Source of the DNA: Candidatus Omnitrophus fodinae SCGC AAA011-A17
GTDB taxonomy: Bacteria; Omnitrophota; Omnitrophia; Omnitrophales; Omnitrophaceae
DNA: 32,137 bases
Assembly: GCA_000405945.1 (NCBI GenBank)
Contig: ASOC01000010.1
Span: 1-32,137 of the forward strand
Direction of reading: 5' to 3'
The translations under genes were made by a program, and so were the position numbers. The notes beneath the pieces were generated by a model. It had not been told where the DNA came from. It saw only the letters and a list, made by a program, of their open reading frames with translations, and searched no databases. This document shows, one piece after another, positions 12,801 to 24,800 of this stretch (positions within the stretch are counted from its first letter, which is position 1; every line of letters begins with the position of its first letter).

Positions 12801-15800
12801 TCGATGTAAAGCCGGTTATTCGCGTCAATTTCTACCGAGAAGCTGGCCGCCTGCTGGCCGGCTGCAGGATTGTCAAAGGAGCCGATAAGCGACCAGTCAA
12901 GGCCTAAGTCAAAATCGCCTTTGACTTCAGCGGTCTTGGACACAATCGAAGCACTCTTCGCCGTGGTGGTGTCACCCGCCGTATTGGCCGGTTTGGTAAG
13001 TTCAAGCTGGCCGGAAACAACGGCCGCGCCCGCGTCTGCGGGATTCATGACGCTGTCCCAATGCGCGGCGTTCAAACCGGAATCAAAGTTGTCGGATTCA
13101 ACCGGCGCCGGAGGCATAATGGCCAGCACACGGTACAACTTGGGGCCGATCAAAACCGTGGTGCCATCCGCGGAACTGTCATAGTGATTATTATTCACGT
13201 CCGTTAGCCGTATTCTTCCTCCGCCCAATTCTTCCAAGTCATAAATCAGATTACTAAATCTAAGAGCGCTCTGATTCAGCGTAACGCTTTCCATGGCCGG
13301 TTCCGTCACAGAAACTTTTCCGGAGGCCGTAAGCGCGGCCGTGTAAGTTTTGCCCGATAAAATCACCGCGCCACTCGCCCCCGATTCCACGGTTTCCGAA
13401 ACGCTCTGGAACCGGAATTTACCGCCCGTAAGCCTCGTTACCGTGTAGGGCATCAATTCCCCGCTGGCCTGCGCGATGAGCACAATCTGAGCCGCGGCCG
13501 AAACCGCCACTTCCGCGATTTCTGCCAGCTTCATGGAACCATCCGTACTAAATGTTATTTGATATCGAATGCCGTCAAGCGTGACCGTTTGATCCGGCCT
13601 GCTCTCCACCGCTAGGGCCGTTCCTTTCCTGAATTCGTAAATCCCCGTTGTGCCGGCCTTCGGGTTAACGGCATACACCGCGCCGTTCAGGAATACGACC
13701 TGCTGGGAAATAAGGCGGCTTCTGTTACTGACCGCTACAAGCTGTATTTGTTTTGCCGCGCGGTTATAGAATGTGTCATACATCATGCCCTCAAGCGTCA
13801 CGCGTCCGCTATTATCGGTGTCGGCCGTGCGGGCTTTGTAGGTAAAGCGCAAACGTCCGTCCAACAATTCCGTGACTTGATAAGGCAGTATAGGCGCGGG
13901 CAGGATGTCGTTCACGACAATGTCGTCGAAATAAGCGTCCGTGTAATAACTCGAGAGCGCTACTTTGCCTGACATGAACGTCGTGTCAAAAGCCTCAAAA
14001 ATCTGGATGCCATCAATATAGAATTTTATAATCCCTTCCCGGCAGGAAATCTTCAACCGATACGCGGTGTCTTGAGTGATTATTTTACCGGTATTGATCC
14101 ATCCGTACGCAGGCGGGTTGCCCGAAACCGCCGCCTTAGGAATATTGCTGAAATTGCCGTCAACTTTTTTACTAAGCACCGTGTCATTTATCCCCCGGCC
14201 CCGCAAGCCAAGTTCATAATAATTGTTCGCATCCTGCGCATTGAAGAGAATCTGAATTTCCTCCTGGCCGGCCTTCAGGGTAACTGTCATTTCCAAATCA
14301 GCGTTAGCGGTTAAAGACAGCCCGGTTTCCGCATAGGTGCGGTAAAACACGTTTTCCTGACCAGGATAATATCCGGGTCCTGACATATCTGGAGGCTGAA
14401 TTAAAACATCCTCCTCGCTCGTATCCACCCACGCATTCGCGGTCTCAATGCGGCCATTTTTAATTTCCCATTGGCCAATCTGGGGACTCCAACCCGGGAG
14501 AGGTTTGTTATCATTGAAATCAGCCGTGGTCGTAACCACAATGTCCTGGCCCACCACCATTACCGTCATCACATCCAGCTTGGTGCTTTCAAGCGGCTTT
14601 CTGGCCAGCGAAAGAACTTTCCTGTCCCCGATGTTTTCAACCACCACCTGATACAACACGCCATTGACATCCAGAATGCCTTCTTCCGTATTCCGGTAGG
14701 TCTTTACCCCATCAAAGAAAGCAAAGATTTTTTCATTCACGGCATCGGGCGTGATACGGAAGGTGCGGCCGTCAATCTGAACCGCACGGCCCTCTAGCAG
14801 ATCGGAACGGATCGGCTTTTCGGTCATAAGCGTGACCAATCCGGTCAAGTCATTTTTTACCATGTAATAGCTCTCGCTATCAATGGTGATACGGCCTTCT
14901 TTATCGCTTGAATAGGTGACGAAATCGCTGCCCAGCGAGAAAGTCCCATCGCCGTTGTCCTGAATCAGGAAAGGTTTGCCGTTAACGGCCACGACCCTCT
15001 GACTGACTTGCTGCACCGTGGTCTGAATTTCCCGCAGCTGGATTTTTCCCGTGGCATCCTCTCTGGTCATGCTGTAACGCACGCCCCGGACAACGACTTG
15101 GCCGTCAGAAACCCTTCCGTTATAAACATTGATGCCATCGCTAAAATAAATCATATCCGGATCGTCTTCCACCTGGCCGTAACTGTACACCCGACCGTTC
15201 ACCTCCAGAACCCTGTCAGTCACAAATTCCACCTTGTTGAGGATTTCATTGAGGCTGACCCAGTCGGTGATATCTTCGACATAAAGCGAATACAAATGCC
15301 CGTCCAGAATCACCCTTTCCGCCAGAGGTTCCGCAGTCGCTTTTTGCGTTCCATTGTCAAAAGCAACCGAACCGTCAGCATTGACCGTGACCACATACCG
15401 GAACGCGTTGACCTCCACAATCTGACCGACCACAAGCTCGCTTTGGACTTGTTTTTCCTGGAGCGCGTATTTGGTTTTCGGCGCCAGTAGTTTATTCACG
15501 TCATACACCACACCGTCAATCTGCACAACGCCCTTCCCGGCACCCTCCGGCCCGTAGCTATTAAAGCTGCTAACGTACTCCTTAGCTCCTTCCATAAACC
15601 GGTAATTATTGCCCTCCTTGCGAACCACGAATCGCCGATCGCCAATCACCACCACTTCGTCCGCGCTGCCAAAGGTGGGAGAATCTTCAGGGTTGTATTT
15701 TGAAGCCGTGATCTGATAAGTCTTGTCGGCCATTGTGATCGTGCCGTCTAAATCGCTGGTCACGGTTTGCCCGTCACTCGTCAAGGTGTAACGGACGCCC

Positions 15801-18800
15801 TCTGCATTCTTCGTCTCACCGACGTCATAGGCTTTTCCATTCATCCACAGGTATCTTTTCTCCTCGGGCATTCTTTCACTTTCCTTACGCACCACGGGCT
15901 CCTGCTTGAGGGTGTTGAAAATAGCCATGTCATTGCTGTCAACGACAAAGTCTCCGTTAAGGTCGGCCGGCAGGACCCTGTGATCCACAACAAACACGTC
16001 CTTGATTTGAACATTCGGATTACCGTAAATCTCGTCACCGGCTATCGAACGCGGCGTGTCCCACATCAACTTCAGGTCATGGGGGCCTTTGGGCAGACGC
16101 AGCGTGGCAAAGCCTTTGTTATAGCTCTCCGGGTCATCGGCGCGAACCGTGAAAGACCCGACATACTTTCCGTCCAGCATGATACGGAACTTATAATCCA
16201 GCGGAATGAACGGCTTTTTCTGCGCGCCGTTGCTTACCGATTGATAATTGGTCCCTAAAAGCGGATCTTGCATCATGCCGTAAGCTTTGGCCGTTAATCC
16301 GACATCATAAACGCCGTCCGCACCCAGACTGATGCTGTAATTCATTTCATTGGTGGTGAATTTGTCGCCCAGCGCTTTGCCCGATTCATTCAAAAGGATA
16401 TCGGCTGAATATTCGCCGAAATTGGCCCGGTTCTTGTCATACAGTGAAGGCGCGGAAAAGAGCGTGTCACCATCCGCGTAAAAACCATAAGAATCCTTGA
16501 CGCTCACATAGCCGGCATACCCGTCGCTAAAATGCAGACTGCGCATGGGGTCTTGCTCGTCACGGGTCACGGTGTAAAATCTGCCGTCAACCTGCAGCAC
16601 CTGAACTTGCTGGCTCTTCGTATTAGCTTCCCGCAGCGCGGCAACTCTGTCCTTACCGGCCGCGACGTCATACACCACGCCGTCACCAAAACTCACGGTC
16701 TGCGTGGCCGGATCGCTCCAGTACTGCTTGCCGTCGACAATAAACATGTAACTGGAAGCATTGGGATTGACGCGATAGTGAATAACGCCTTCACTGTCAA
16801 CGATGCGCGCGTCATTCGGATCGTAGTAGACGGCCGGTTCCTTTTGGGCTATCACGTCTTTTCCGTTCACTCTGAGCATCACGGCATCCGAACTCTCGCG
16901 ATACCCCGTTCTCAACTCAATCTCGCCGACATTCGGCCCCTTGGCCTGCACCATATACTCTTTCCCGTTGATGACCACTTTGGCGCGATAAATATCGGTG
17001 GTGTTGAGAATCGTCCGATAAGTGATCATCTCCGACTTAAAGGTTTTGGTGCCGTCGGAAAATGAATACTGATAGGCCCCGACGCTATTCTTAACGACCG
17101 AAACCGTGTAATAACGCCCATCCAGAATCACCGCAGTGTGGCGTACGGGTATGATGTCAAATTTCTCGTCAAGTTGAATTGTTTCCCCGACCGTAACATT
17201 GTAAATCTTGTTATTAATCGTGACCGTATGCCCGGATACGTTTTTCACCGAGGTGTATACAAGCGATTCGGACGTCGTATCCGTCAGCGTGACGGTTCCG
17301 TCTTCCCTGACCACAGGCTTATAGGTTGCCTGTTCCAATCTTACGAGATCGGTCCGGAGAGTCTGACTGCCGAGCGGGTCGACTCTTTCAATCGTCACCT
17401 GTCCGTTATTCAAAAGAATATCGTACAGCAGTCCGTCAATGACGACCTGTTTCTTTCCGCTATTGATAACGCTCTGATAATATTTCTCCTCCGCCGAGTA
17501 CGTAAGTTTGAAAGTGTACGTGCCATTCTGGTGATCCACCACGCTGAAATTCTTGTCTCCAAGCCTGAGCGTCGGGACATCAAAACTTTTCGCCTGATCC
17601 GGCGCGATATTGACCCTCGTGGGATTTTTTGGATCAATGATCAACTGGTAATTGATTTGATCATCCAGAGTGACAGTGTTGTCATACGGGTTGCTGTCAA
17701 ACTGCTTAGGATAATAGGAAGGCGGGTCGGCATCATGGCACCCGTCTTCACCGCAGGTCATCTTGACCTTTTGGATAAAGCGCTGCATAGCACCCACTTC
17801 GACTTTGTAGGTACCGTCCTGATCGCCAATCATAAAATAGTTTTGGTCAACCTGAAGCCCGGCGGAAGCCTTGTTAACGGTCGCCACTTTATTCAACGAA
17901 TACAGCCCCGTCAAATCATCACGAACCACGCGGAAAGTATGCCCGTAAAGATCAACCGTGTTAAAACGCGAAACTTCCAGCGTGGTCTTCCCGTCACTGA
18001 CGAGAATCCTGTCGTCCGCCTTAAAAATGTAATAATTCGTGGCCGCGACCCTAACCCCATTGAGGTATTCAGGCTCACCCTTGAAGTTTTCGACTGCTAC
18101 CACGCCTTTTTTATTGGCATTGCCGGAAACGTGGAAATTCGCTTCCGTGCGGTAACGGTAAGAGTATTGTTTGCATTCCCCGGTTTCCTTATCCGATTTC
18201 ACGCATTTCTTGAATTCCTGAACGTCCACATTATCATAAACGATGTTCTCTCCCGAAAAGATACTGTCCTCAGCCTTTTCATCAAGCATCAATTCATAAG
18301 TAAGAGAGTTACGGCTCAGGGTGAACACAAAGCCGCTGCCGAAATCCACTTCTCCGAGAATCCCCTTGGAGGGATTACTTTTTTCCGCATCGCTCAAAAT
18401 CGACGGCGTGTCGGGGTCTTCGTCGTCAAAGGCGAAAACATCATTGCCGCGGTCCGTTACCTTGTAAATCGTGGAATTCACCTTAACAGTCGAGATAGAA
18501 GTCGACCGCGCGGGCTCAAGATCCCGCGTCACCATGTAGGCACCCGTCACGGGATTCTTGAATATTCTCCACGATGTGCCGTTCAGTTTAAAGGTCTTGT
18601 CGTCATCGTCATACTCAAACATGGCCGGATTCGCCATCACGTCTTTCAACGAAAATGTGCGGAAATAATTCTTGTTCAAATCATAATTGTATTCCGATAG
18701 AAGTTTCCGGTCCTTGATCATTTTTTCGTAGGCTTGACGGTTAAACGTCGAATCAACCGGGTTTAGGTCATAAGCATAGATGGGCTTTTGACCGTAAATA

Positions 18801-21800
18801 GTTTTCAGTTCGTTCGTTTCCGTATCTATCACATCTCGGGACCACATCCAGTATTCAGGATCATCCTCGGCAAGCTGTTCGTATCCCGTCAGAATCTGAT
18901 ACGCCAGAACGACCGCTTCCCTGTCATTAGCAACGTTCAGAGATTTGAACTCCGTTAATACCGGCTTGCCGTTTTCAAAAGACAACTCGTAAACAATGCC
19001 ATTCACGGTGAATCCGGATTTCCGGATACCGGAAGGATCACTCTCAAAGGTGATTTCATCGCCCGCATCCAGAATATGAGAAGCATTCGCATTATACGTG
19101 GGCGCAAAAACGCGTTGCACCCCCGGGAGCGAATAAGAGCTTCTCGCACCGCCCAGGGCCATCATCATATTGTAGGCTTCCATCATATCCTGAATATCAC
19201 TGTCTGAAATCTCTCCACCGGCCTGCATCAATCCTCCGGCTTGAGCCAGTTGTTTTTGGTACATTTCTTGCTGACGCTTAAGTGATTCCTCATATTTCGC
19301 CTTACCTTCATAGTAATTGCCGAGGAATTTTCCAAAGCCATCCTGAAAATACTGTATCTCTTCAGTGGGCAGATAGCTAAGCTCTCCGGCACGGCTCCAG
19401 TACGTGTTATTCGGGGTGTCAAAAAGGAAATTGTAGTTGGCCTCAAGCCCCATATCCCCCTGGAAATACTCTCCGATTGCGCTGGAAGCATCTTGCGCGG
19501 CGTCGGCCATGTAGTTTAGCCGGTAATCGTCATACAGGCTATTTGAACCCTGCCAGGTACCTGGCGTGAAGCGAGGATCAAATGTAACGGCATTAAACGC
19601 GGTCATGAACTGGTTGTTATATCCCTCAAGGTCGTTGTGCGCGTAATCCATTTCGTAAAGCCATTTCATGACATCGGAAGTGAGCTCAGGGGCTCTGAAA
19701 ATATCCGATCCCTTGCTGCTAAAAATAAACGGGTCATCCTGCGACGGCGGTGTCACTGTGTAAATCGTCGCTCCCACGTAGACTTTGCCGTCTTCCGAGC
19801 TGTAGACCCTTCCGGTCGACGGGTCGGTGAGCCTGGTGATCTTGTCGCCGGGGTTGTAACTGATGTTATAAGTTTTACCTTCCAGCTCAATATGCTCGCC
19901 GTATTTATCCCGGACGCTTCTGATTTCCCGTTTGTAATCCGTCAGGGCATTTCCGTAATTTTTGATGACGGTATCCAGACTGTCCGTCAAGCCCCTCATA
20001 CGGACATAATCAAAAGGTTTCTGCGGCAGCATTTCTTCTCTTAATTCTCGGATACGATTCTGCCCGTCATATTGCACGACATAATATTTTGAGCCCGCCA
20101 GGATACGGTCATAGGTCGTCCCTTTTTCGGTCGCATCGGCCACATTGGTGAAGGTGATGATTCCGCCAGTGCCTTTCGTAAAGGCAAATGTCTTCTCCCC
20201 AATCTTAACCTTGTCCGGACCGGCCGGCACGCTGGTCAGATGATCCTCAATCAAAGTCGGAATCTTAGTCTCGTCATTGTAGAAAATCGAATACGTGCGG
20301 CCGTCCAGCGTCACCTTTTGCCCGGTCTCGGCATAATGGCTTGTCACTTTCTTCAGCCCGTCGGTAAAAGTGAAACGGCCGTCTATGTTCTTTTCAAAAG
20401 CGTAACCTCCGGCGTCGTTGCCCAATTTGATTTTTAGTTTTCCGCGGACCACCTCGCTCACAATGTGTTCCTCGTAAAGCGAAACCTCACCCGTGGACGG
20501 ATCAACACTCACCCGGTAGGCCTTATCTCCCATCACCAGTCTTTTCTCCGGCTCCTGTGCCGCACTCGATTCGTCACCCAACTTGTTGATGCCGGAATCC
20601 GAGTCTTGTTCGAGGAAATGGAAAGTCGAGTAGTATACGACATCGGTCGGTATTTCCATCTTCCGGTGCTCCTGAAGCTTGTGATTTTCTACCCCGTCCG
20701 GCGCTTCCATCATCAGAAAATCAGGCATGCCGCGATCCCAGAAACCGCTCTTTCTCTCCGCCGTTTCCTTGTTTTCCTTTTTATTCCCATCCTTGTCTAT
20801 GGTATAAGGCAGCGTTATCTTGATCTTCACATCCCCAGGCAGGGTGATCATCTCTTCCTCTTTTTCCGTGTCCCAAACCGATTCATAGCGTTGGCCATTG
20901 GCGTATAATGTGTGTTTCGTTTCTGAATGCTCCGAAACAAGATAAAGAACGCCGTCCAATTCAACCCCGTTCACATAAGCCGCGGGATGATTCTCCACGC
21001 CCACTGTGGCTTCCGGCGTATCCACGATAAACCGCTGTCCGTCACGGCTTAAAATAATGGTCGTCGGATTATCGCCGCCTTCACCCTCAGTGTAGGACGC
21101 GGTGGGCGGCATAGGATCGCGGTTATAATAAACGTTGTCGCGGTAGCGGAACGTGAATTTCGGTTCAAAGGTATGAAGCTCGGAATTCACCGTGTCGCCC
21201 TCAAGATGGTCAATAGATTCATAACTCATGGAATAGCGGATTCCATTGAGGTCAAGCTGACGTTCGTAAGTCGAAGGCACGATATCGAAGACATCCGCCG
21301 GATTGCTTTTCAGTATATGCTTCTGCACCAGCCGGAAGTCCATAGCAGAAGGCCCGGGAACAAGATTCAAAAGAATGCCGTTCAGTTCCACGGTGCTGGC
21401 CTCGGGATCGTTATAGTGTATTTCCTGTTTGTATGTAAACCGGTAACGCCCATCCGGAGAAGGGGTGACCACATAAATCTTGCCTTTGATATCCAACACG
21501 GTACGGAAAACCACGGAGCTGATATCTTCCTGGCCGACCAAAACTATTTCCTCCGTTCCCTCATAGGTGAATATATTGAATGCTTTGGTTCCAATCGTGA
21601 CCTTGGGATTCGCACTGTCCACGGGATCGCTTTCCGCCACCAAAGTGTCTCCTTCGTAAAAAGCATAAACCTTGGTCCCTGAATCAAAGGTAACGCTGTA
21701 GACTTTGCCTCCCAGCACCGTGGATAGTTCTCTTTTAGCCGGCGTGTCCACATAGACTTCCTCGACCGAAATCTTTCCGTTCGATTCCCTCACGCGGTAG

Positions 21801-24800
21801 GTAAGATGATCCGAAAGCGTCACGGTTCCCTTCAGCTGATCACTGTCATAAACTTTGCCTTCAGAAGTAAACCGGTATTTATTGTCGGCAATTTTGAGAG
21901 CCGTGTAATAGGAACCGTTAGTTCTGATGATTTGGGCGTCGCGGGAAATGATATTTCCGGCCTGAAGCGTTATAAATCCGCTGGAAGGATCATGGCTGAT
22001 AGCGTATTCGACATTGGCAATTGTCACTTTCGTGTCCGTGGCTTTGACACGCAACGCTATTTTCCCCGTGTCATACTCGCTGAAATCGATGTCACCCCGC
22101 ACGGACAGGCCAAGCACATAGTAATTCCCGTTCAATTCCAGGATCTGGGAAGCGCGCTCCGTTTCTTTATGGTCTTCCAGGCTTATCTTGCCGTTCTCAT
22201 CAACCCGAACGTCGTAAAGGATTCCCGTCACCTCATCCAAAGTCCCATTTTCTTTTCTTTCCAAGTATTCCGAGTACGAGGCGCGGATAAAATTGCCGAC
22301 TCGAATCGTCTGGGATGCGGCATCGGTCTTATAGTTATTGAGCCCGTCACTGACGGTGTACGTGTTGTCTTGGTTTTTATAAACGGAATAATTTTTGCCG
22401 TAAATTTCCAAATACTGGTCAGCGCTGGGCAAGTTGCTCAGTTTCGTGGATTCTTTCAGGCTCACCCGGCCGGTATCGGTATCCACCGTCACTTCATATT
22501 TGACGTAATTGCCGAGGACAACGCTCTTCGTCGTCTTATCACTCCTGAAGCTTCTCCCCCATGCGGCTGAATAAAAACTGTAAGTGCCGTCATGATGGTC
22601 CACTACGGATAGTTCGAGGATATTCTTTTCCAGGGGATCGGGATAAAGTTCACCTTCCGGTTCGCGGATATCCCGGCCTGTGATAGAGACAGCGCCGGTC
22701 ACGGGGTGGACCGTGATCTGGAAAAGGAGATCGCCGAGTTTCACCGTCCCGTTAAGGGGATCGCTCATGATAACAGTTTTCTTTTCAAATTCCGACTTGA
22801 CAGTTTCCAGATACCTGGCCTTTCCTTCTTCGGTCGTGATACCGCTCGCCTCAAGAACTTTATCATAGTCAATAATCTCCTTTTTGTTGAAGGCAAACAG
22901 CCCATCCCCCTTATCCACCACCTCATACTGAACCCCAAGGAGGTCAATAACCGTATGTTTCTTCCCGTCGCTGTCCGTGCTGACCTGCCCAACCTGCTGG
23001 CTGGAAATTAGCTGATTTTTTCTCTCAATGCCGGTAGGCGTGTCATGCATGAGTTGAATGACCTGGAAAGGCGCGACCTTACTCGTGAAAAGACCGCTCT
23101 TTGATTCGATCAGGCTGACCTTGCCGGTCTCCGGATCGATATTCATCTTGTAGGTAAAACCGTCATAAAGTTTGACTTCACTTTTTTCCATGTCCGCTAC
23201 ATATTTCTTTTGAGCGACGACAATAGGTTGGTAGTCGAATTGCGTCAGACGGTTTTTGCCCTCATAGAGAATATAATTAAACGTATGGGAACTTTGTTCG
23301 ATGAAAAACTGGTCATTGAACGTAATGGGATTCTGGCCGAAGACAGGTTCTGTGACCGGTCTTTTCTGAAGCACATAAGTCACGCCGTCAAGAATCACAG
23401 TGCCGTCCGGCTTCACGCTGTACACATTCAGGCCATCTGTGAGGAAGACGGATTCGTTGTCACCCTGGATAATTTCAAAATGTTTTCCGTCTATCTCCAC
23501 CAGGGTGGGTGTACGTCCTTTGGCGTAAGACCCGTTAGCCAGTCGCTGCTTATAGGAGGATAAAGAACCAAAGTTGGACGGGCTGCTGACGGCCTGATTC
23601 GGTGCATCCTGCCAAAGAACAGCATAGCCTTGGCCCTGGGAAAGATTTCCCATGATGTGGAAAACAACCCCTCCTTCCACTTCCACCGTGTTTTCATCTT
23701 CATTCCACAGATATTGGCGGTTTCCATTCACAAGATAAACGAAAGTCTGGTTGTCACGGTACACACTCTCGATCGTGTAAGTCTTTCCCTTGAGTACTAC
23801 CTCATATTTACTCAAAGCCACATTGGGGCTAGGCGCCACGATGTCAAAGCCCTCCTTGATTTCTATCAAAGCGACATGATCCGAATCCCCGCCGTACCCG
23901 GCGGCTTCCATCATTTCCCCGGCCGGGCCCTTGAATTCCACGAAACGGTATTTTTTACCGTTAAGCGTGACCGTTTTTGCCGTCATGTCCACGGGAATAT
24001 CCACGCCTTCACGGTGCAAACTGTAATTGCCGTTGACATCTTTATTCACCAGATAGCTCACATTATCTACTTCAAGAGCGCTGCTCCAATCATACAATGT
24101 GCTTTCAATCTTTTTCGAGGCATCTCCCCGATGCACAAACAAGGCATAACCGGAACCCAAAGGACCGACAATTTCATAGTTCTGCCCGTCAACCAGTGTG
24201 ATAGATTTTGTCGTGACGTTGTATGTGTAATTCACGCCATTGGCCGCTAAAATAGCGCTTTGGAGATTGTAATTTTGATCATATCCAACATTGGAAATCT
24301 TATACTCGGTGCCATTCACTATCACTTCATTGGGCAAAGTCCAGGACCAGCCGCGCGGTTCATGATATTGCTGGACATAAGCGTCTTCCATCGCCGAACC
24401 GGGTTCCATCATCATGCCCTGGTCTCCGGCAAACCAGTCAGGACCGACACCCATATCTTTCGCACCGATCTCCTGGCTTGTGGCCCCGTTGAGCCCGGTC
24501 AAACGGGTGAAGATGATTCGGGTGCCATCTTTTTGGATATGGTAAACAACATAGGAAGCAGGGTTACTCCCCTGTATCTCAAAAGAGATCATATACGGCG
24601 AGGCGCTTTTATACTCATTATAGTTGGAGTCGTAAAGGGCCCACAGCCCGTCCTTCTTCATCTCAACACGAAAAGTCTTTTCTTCCTGGCCGTTCCACAA
24701 GTTGATGCGCTGATTATCTACTTCAGTGCGGAATATCTGAGTGCTTATTTCAAGCTCCGCGTGATCTTCCAAGAGCACAAGATGCTGAGACGGTTCCCTC

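Noticed and set aside
13800-13835. DTDNSGRVTLEG read as another EF-hand loop
   Set aside because: It sits in the normal half-B position of a GxxYxV unit (SGRVTLEGMMYD) and lacks Asp/Glu at position 12.
17138-18700. 520-codon open frame on the plus strand
   Set aside because: It lies wholly antisense to the giant gene, and its product is rich in His, Arg, Ile and Val with no domain pattern, as expected from the complement of a Tyr/Val/Asp-rich repeat.
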